Assembly (NCBI GenBank): GCA_023248545.1
Contig: JAHFEF010000003.1
Span: forward strand, 46,913 to 110,912
Length of the DNA: 64,000 bases
Reading direction: 5' to 3'
DNA from: Myxococcales bacterium
GTDB taxonomy: Bacteria; Myxococcota; UBA727; JABDBI01
Shown in pieces: positions 59,648 through 64,000 of this stretch (position 1 is the stretch's first letter; every line of letters begins with the position of its first letter). The notes beneath the pieces are model-generated. The model had not been told where the DNA came from and searched no databases. It saw only the letters and a program-made list of their open reading frames with translations. The translations under genes and the position numbers were made by a program.

Positions 59648-60520
59648 ATGAAGATTAAGACCTGTGTCTTTCCTGTTGCAGGGTTGGGTAAGCGGTTTTT
59701 GCCTGCGACCAAGTCCATCCCCAAGGAAATGCTGGTGGTGGTGGACAAGCCACTGATTCAATATGCAGTCGAAGAGGCCAAGGCGGCTGGGGTGGAGCGG
59801 TTTATTTTCGTGACCAGCCAGGGCAAGGCGGCCATTGAAGACCACTTTGATTCAAACGCGCGTTTGGTGGATGAGCTGCGCCGCCGCGGGGCTTTGGCCG
59901 AGATCCAAAAAGTCGAGAGCATGTGTTTGGAACCCGGCCAGGCGATTTACGTGCGCCAGTCACAGCCCTTGGGGCTAGGCCATGCGGTACTGTGCGCCAA
60001 GCAAATGGTGGATGATGAAGAGTTTGCGGTAATTTTAGCAGACGATTTGGTTTTATCTCAAACGCCTTGTTTGGTTCAAATGACGCGAATTTATAAGCCC
60101 ACCGATGGAAACATGGTGGCTGCGATGGAAGTGCCGCTCGATCAGACGCATCATTATGGTATTTTGTCGCCTGAACAAGTGAGCGGCCGCAAAATGGCGG
60201 TGAAGAGCATCGTCGAAAAGCCTGCGCCCGGCCAAGCTCCGTCGAGAATGGCCGTGATCGGTCGTTATATCTTGAAACACAGCGTGTTTGATTTCCTAGA
60301 AACCGTGCAGCCAGGAACCAATGGCGAAATTCAACTGACGGATGCTCTTTCAGCGATGATACCGCCCTTTGGTTTGACAGGCTATTTATGTGAAGGCCAG
60401 CGATTTGATTGCGGGATGAAAGGCGGCTGGCTGGCCGCGAATCTTGCTTTTGCCTATGCCAACCCTGAATTGCGGGCTGCTTTGAAAAAAACATGGAGAG
60501 AGCTATGCGAGTCACGATAG
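59648..60520 (+). CDS. galU: UTP--glucose-1-phosphate uridylyltransferase
   Basis: 290 residues. N-terminal nucleotide loop PVAGLGKRFLPATKSIPKEM, VDKPLIQYAVEEA, QPLGLGHAVLCAK, ADDL, and FDCGMKGGWL. Makes UDP-glucose for polysaccharides and supplies the UDP-glucose dehydrogenase encoded next. It overlaps the next gene by 16 nt. Confidence 0.96.
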   Translation: MKIKTCVFPVAGLGKRFLPATKSIPKEMLVVVDKPLIQYAVEEAKAAGVERFIFVTSQGKAAIEDHFDSNARLVDELRRRGALAEIQKVESMCLEPGQAIYVRQSQPLGLGHAVLCAKQMVDDEEFAVILADDLVLSQTPCLVQMTRIYKPTDGNMVAAMEVPLDQTHHYGILSPEQVSGRKMAVKSIVEKPAPGQAPSRMAVIGRYILKHSVFDFLETVQPGTNGEIQLTDALSAMIPPFGLTGYLCEGQRFDCGMKGGWLAANLAFAYANPELRAALKKTWRELCESR

Positions 60521-61836
60521 TCGGGTCAGGCTATGTGGGGCTGGTGACAGGTGCTTGCTTGGCCGAGCTGGGCCATGATGTGACCAATGTAGACCAAGAT
60601 AGCGCTAAAATTGCGGCACTTCAAAATCCGGGGTTAGGGGTGAGGTTTCCAATTTATGAACCCGGCTTAGAAGATCTGGTCAAAAAGGGTCAGCAATCGG
60701 GCAAGCTCAAATTTTCGTCGAATCTTGCAGACGGTATTCGAGAGGCCGAAGTGATTATGTTAGCAGTTGGGACCCCTGAGCGCCCCGGCGATGGTCACGC
60801 TGATTTGACCTACGTGTTTGACGCTGTCAAACAGATTGCACTTCTTTTGAAACCCATCCCCTCTCCACAGGGTGGAGAGGGGTTAGGGGTGAGGTTCGTC
60901 ATGAAATCGACCGTGCCCGTCGGAACGGCTAGGCAAGTGAGTGAATTAGTTGCTGGCAAAAAATGCCAGGTTGTTTCGAATCCGGAGTTCTTGCGTGAGG
61001 GCTCAGCGATTGAAGATTTCATGCACCCGGATCGGATTGTGATTGGCTCAAACAATGAGCAGGCGCGAGCGGTCATGTCAGAACTCTATCGGCCCTTGTT
61101 GAAGCAAACCCCTGTGTTGTTCACAAACTGTGAGACCGCGGAGCTGATCAAGTACGCATCCAACGCATTCTTGGCCACGAAAATAGCCTATATTAACCAA
61201 ATGGCGGATGTGTGTGAAAAGACAGGCGCTGATATTCAAGAACTGGCTAAAGGCATGGGGCTAGATCCTAGAATTGGCACTCAGTTTTTGAACCCCGGTC
61301 CCGGTTATGGCGGCTCTTGCTTCCCCAAAGACACCGTGGCTTTAAGTAAGATGGCGCAGGATGTCGGGAGCCCGGTCACTATTTTAGATGCCGTGATAGA
61401 GGCCAATAAAGCCCGTGTGAAACAAATGGCTCAGCGTGTGTTGAGTATTTTTGAAAAGCGCGGGGGTGCTTCTGGAAAGACGCTGGCTGTGTTGGGCATC
61501 ACATTTAAGCCTCATACGGACGACATGCGAGAAGCCCCCAGCCAGGTGATTTTGCCAGCTTTGCAGAAGGCGGGTTTGAGCCTGGTTGTTTACGATCCCG
61601 CCTATGCACTACGTGCTTCCGCGGGCACGGCCGATGTTTATAGCACCATTGAAAACGCAGATGGAGTCTTAATCCTGACTGAGTGGGACGAGTTTAAGCA
61701 TTTAGATTTGCCGCAGATGGCAAAGACTTTACGAACGCCCAAAGGCTTCAAACCCCTCTTGATTGACCTAAGAAATATTTATGACCCAAGCCAAACAAAA
61801 GATTTCGAATACCATTCAATCGGGCGAGGTGCTTAA
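60505..61836 (+). CDS. ugd: UDP-glucose 6-dehydrogenase with two repeat-derived inserts
   Basis: 443 residues from ATG 60505 with GGAGAG upstream. NAD motif VTIVGSGYVGLVTGACLAEL, VGTPERPGDGHADL, KSTVPVGTA, and the catalytic Cys in GYGGSCFPKDTVAL. Two short stretches do not fit the family: NPGLGVRF before PIYEPGL and PIPSPQGGEGLGVRF before VMKSTVPVGT. Both are encoded by copies of a CTCTCC/GGAGAG palindromic repeat (60628-60648 and 60855-60896). It makes UDP-glucuronate. The stop overlaps the glycosyltransferase start (TAATG). Confidence 0.95.
   Translation: MRVTIVGSGYVGLVTGACLAELGHDVTNVDQDSAKIAALQNPGLGVRFPIYEPGLEDLVKKGQQSGKLKFSSNLADGIREAEVIMLAVGTPERPGDGHADLTYVFDAVKQIALLLKPIPSPQGGEGLGVRFVMKSTVPVGTARQVSELVAGKKCQVVSNPEFLREGSAIEDFMHPDRIVIGSNNEQARAVMSELYRPLLKQTPVLFTNCETAELIKYASNAFLATKIAYINQMADVCEKTGADIQELAKGMGLDPRIGTQFLNPGPGYGGSCFPKDTVALSKMAQDVGSPVTILDAVIEANKARVKQMAQRVLSIFEKRGGASGKTLAVLGITFKPHTDDMREAPSQVILPALQKAGLSLVVYDPAYALRASAGTADVYSTIENADGVLILTEWDEFKHLDLPQMAKTLRTPKGFKPLLIDLRNIYDPSQTKDFEYHSIGRGA
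60855..60896. repeat. Palindromic repeat inside ugd
   Basis: CCCCTCTCCAC and GTGGAGAGGGG (with ACAGG centre) followed by TTAGGGGTGAGGTT. The tail alone also occurs at 60628-60648 (CCGGGGTTAGGGGTGAGGTT). Confidence 0.85.
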
Positions 61837-62780
61837 TGGATATCAGTGTTATTTTGCCTGTCTACAATGAGCGCCAAAATATTGGCCTTGTGATTGACGA
61901 GTTGAAAGAAGTTTTGGTGTCGTTGGGCAAGCCATTCGAAATCATCGCTGTCGACGATGGAAGTACAGATGGCTCCAGAGAAATTCTCAAAAATCTGGTT
62001 CGTCAGCATGACATTCTGAAAGTCATTTTCTTTCGCAAAAATTACGGCCAGACAGCGGCATTTGATGCTGGTTTTAGCGCTGCCTCGGGGGATGTTATCA
62101 TCACGATGGATTCTGACTTGCAAAATGACCCCCATGATATCCCCAAAATGATTGAACAATTAAATGCCGGCTATGACTTCGTGACGGGTTGGCGCAAAGA
62201 GCGCCAAGATGGCTTTTTTCTGAGGCGATTGCCCTCAAAGATTGCCAACTGGTTGATTAGAAAAATGACCGGCACGACGGTGCATGACCTGGGTTGTTCT
62301 CTCAAAGCCTACCGACGGTCGATTACGGAAGAAATGCATTTGTATGGTGAAAAACATCGCTTTATTTCCGTGATTGCGAACTCGATGGGGGCACGCGTGT
62401 GTGAAGTTGCAGTCAACCACCGAGCCAGACAGGCTGGCAAGTCCAAGTATGGTCTATCCAAAAGGACCATCAAGGTCTTGTTGGATTTGACAGTGATTAG
62501 CTTCATGCAGCGCTACCAAACCAAGCCGATTTATGTGTTTGGTGGAGTGGGCTTTATGACGATTCTGCTGAGTGCGCTGACTTCAGCCTATGTCCTATGG
62601 GAAAAGCTGGCGCTGGATATTTTTGTGCATAGAAACCCCTTGTTTATGATTGCCGTGGTATTTTTCTTGACGGGGGTTCAATTGGTGGGTTTAGGCATCG
62701 TCGCAGAAATGATCGTGCGTAGTTATTACGAATCTGAAGGCAAAACGGCCTACTCTATTCAGTCCCGTTTGGGTTTCTAA
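61836..62780 (+). CDS. Family 2 glycosyltransferase with two membrane helices (ArnC/DPM1-like)
   Basis: 314 residues. GT-A domain: VILPVYNERQNIGLVIDEL, VDDGSTDGSREIL, TMDSDLQNDP (DxD), and later AVNHRARQAGKSKYGLSK. Two C-terminal transmembrane segments (about 235-255, 268-292). Such enzymes load a sugar onto undecaprenyl phosphate on the inner membrane. Substrate may be a UDP-sugar from the two preceding genes. Confidence 0.92.
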   Translation: MDISVILPVYNERQNIGLVIDELKEVLVSLGKPFEIIAVDDGSTDGSREILKNLVRQHDILKVIFFRKNYGQTAAFDAGFSAASGDVIITMDSDLQNDPHDIPKMIEQLNAGYDFVTGWRKERQDGFFLRRLPSKIANWLIRKMTGTTVHDLGCSLKAYRRSITEEMHLYGEKHRFISVIANSMGARVCEVAVNHRARQAGKSKYGLSKRTIKVLLDLTVISFMQRYQTKPIYVFGGVGFMTILLSALTSAYVLWEKLALDIFVHRNPLFMIAVVFFLTGVQLVGLGIVAEMIVRSYYESEGKTAYSIQSRLGF

Positions 62781-62783
62781 GTA

Positions 62784-64000
62784 TGTGTGGTTTCGTTGGC
62801 TATATCACGCGTCAAGAGGACCGAGCCTCTCTGGCCCGCATGCTGGCCCGCATAGAGCATCGTGGCCCGGATGGTGAGGGGCAAGCTTTTTATACGCACC
62901 AAGATTGGTTGATTGCCTTGGGGCATCGCCGGTTATCGATTATCGACGTTGCCGGCGGTGCGCAGCCGATGCACGAAGGGAATGCCCATATTGTATTCAA
63001 CGGCGAGATTTATAATTTTCGTGACCTATCCAAACCTCACCCCCTAACCCCCTCTCCACCAAGTGGAGAGGGGGAAAATTTGTTTTCAAGTCCCTCTCCA
63101 CTTGGTGGAGAGGGATTTAGGGTGAGGTCAGACACCGCCGTACTACTCCATCATATTCACACCCGTAAAGAACCTGGCCTGGTGGACTTAAACGGCATGT
63201 TTGCGTTTGCCCTCTGGGACCAACAAGCTGGCTCGCTGTTATTGGCCCGTGACCGCGCGGGCATCAAGCCCCTGTACTATGCTCCCCTGCCGGATGGCGG
63301 CCTTGTATTTGGCTCTGAATTAACGGCTGTTCTGGCGCACCCGGCTGTTTCGCGGAGTCCCAACTTATCTGGCATCGCTTCATATTTCTTCTTAGACTAC
63401 GTGGCTGCGCCGGGCAGCTTGATAGAAGGTGTTTCGAAATTAGAACCTGCGCACTCGCTCAGATGGACCAGTGGCAAGCTCGAGGCCCCCAAGCGTTATT
63501 GGAGCCTCTCAAATCTCTCATCCAATACGCAGTCCGAGCGCGAACTCTGCGACTCATTTGTGAACCACCTCGAGACTGCTGTCAGGCGCCAGCTGATTGC
63601 TGATGTGCCAGTTGGTATATTTTTGAGTGGCGGCCTGGACTCTTCATCGGTGGCGACGTTTGCCGCCCAACAAAGTAAGATTCGGATGAAAGCCTTCTCC
63701 ATCGGCTTTGAAGACCCTGAGTTCGATGAAATCAAGTATGCACGTCAGGTGGCCCAGCAAATTGGTGTTGAGTCTATTGAACATATTTTTCGAGAGCAAG
63801 ATTTACTCCAAGAGTTGGATAAAATTTTAGATGCCCTCGATGAGCCCTTGGCCGACCCGTCGTTTTTGCCCACGTATTTTTTATCCCGCCTGGCAGCCCA
63901 AGAGGTGAAAGTTGTGTTGGGTGGCGACGGTGGAGACGAGCTATGGGGTGGCTACCCAACCTATTGGGCACATCGAGTGGCTCGAATCTATCAGGCGATT
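62784..64000 (+). CDS. asnB: Asparagine synthetase (glutamine-hydrolysing), 3' end beyond the window, with repeat insert
   Basis: 405 residues visible. N-terminal nucleophile MCGFVGYITR (Cys2), HRGPDGEG, RLSIID, FNGEIYNF; synthetase loop FLSGGLDSSSVATFA and VVLGGDGGDELWGGYP. Between NFRDL and RVRSDTAVLL, where the family has about nine residues, a 94-bp inverted repeat adds a peptide containing PHPLTPSPPSGEG and SPSPLGGEG. AsnB-type enzymes in polysaccharide clusters often amidate surface sugars or peptides. Start 3 bp after the glycosyltransferase stop. Confidence 0.93.
63034..63127. repeat. Composite palindrome inside asnB
   Basis: Two hairpins in opposite order (CCCCCTCTCCACC...GGTGGAGAGGG types) lie between CCTCACCCCCTAA and TTAGGGTGAGG, so the whole 94 bp is an inverted repeat. 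It is the same repeat family as in ugd. Confidence 0.9.

Noticed and set aside
59802..60515. 237-residue frame antisense to galU
   Set aside because: A shadow of a strongly conserved gene; no family pattern and very high Arg/Pro/His content.

Overview
The window looks like a piece of chromosome from a Gram-negative bacterium of the former Deltaproteobacteria (Myxococcota/Bdellovibrionota-like). The grounds are a DUF6178-type protein, Myxococcus-style cysteine-rich disulfide repeats in large lipoproteins, outer-membrane barrels, many lipobox signal peptides, a split propionyl-CoA-type carboxylase and a type IV pilus-like assembly set. No rRNA is present, so placement is inferred from gene content only. 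Composition is moderate in GC. Many genes appear to have leaderless promoters, with a -10 box 6-8 nt before the start codon.

Layout. 1-2659: an RNase E/G gene (5' end cut by the window) coupled to a coiled-coil membrane protein and an 8-strand-like outer-membrane protein. 2673-8458: glutamate dehydrogenase, a DUF6178 protein, and a three-gene acyl-CoA carboxylase operon (carboxyltransferase, biotin carboxylase, biotin carrier). 8462-10888: a striking fusion of a signal peptide, an SF2 helicase resembling giant-virus D6/D11 helicases, and a C-terminal outer-membrane beta-barrel. 10984-11059: tRNA-Thr(CGT). 11100-16470: an accessory island full of REP sequences. It holds a RAYT (Y1 transposase) gene with REP termini, an internally deleted 145-bp derivative of that element, a secreted protein with a RING-H2 finger flanked by 82-bp direct repeats, and a decapitated gene. 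16680-20545: an AbiEi/AbiEii toxin-antitoxin pair, a CheY-like regulator, small secreted proteins and a histidine phosphatase. 20615-30920: a compact dcw cell-wall/division cluster (mraY-murD-ftsW-murG-murC-murB-ftsQ-ftsA-ftsZ) ending in pgpA; murD carries palindromic repeats in frame. 30960-39877: five secreted or lipid-anchored proteins, one of 1405 residues with Cys-rich repeats, Pmp-like GGG(I/L) repeats and a bulb-lectin C-terminus. 40050-42296: a winged-helix protein, an MntA/HepT module inserted between 89-bp direct repeats, a DUF2442 protein and a candidate structured RNA or MITE.

42297-50461: a hybrid histidine kinase with a degenerate ATP site, metK, a trypsin-like lipoprotein, an S1/P1 nuclease, a YbeY-Fur fusion, a LeuA-dimer-like protein, HigBA, and an unknown gene sandwiched between two DUF2281 antitoxin-like paralogues. 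50503-55771: a coupled pilin/PilC operon, a GT-C-like membrane protein, a reverse transcriptase pseudogene and an orphan prepilin. 56499-57872: a GRDP-like protein coupled to a 27-residue ORF, and a membrane protein with a truncated paralogue. 58004-59533: an AAA ATPase with a PD-(D/E)XK domain. 59648-64000: a polysaccharide precursor operon (galU, UDP-glucose dehydrogenase, GT2 glycosyltransferase, AsnB) with palindromic repeats inserted in frame in two of the genes.

The most unusual content is the helicase-barrel fusion plus the exported RING finger, which together suggest contact with protists or giant viruses, and the unusual density of palindromic repeat families invading essential genes.
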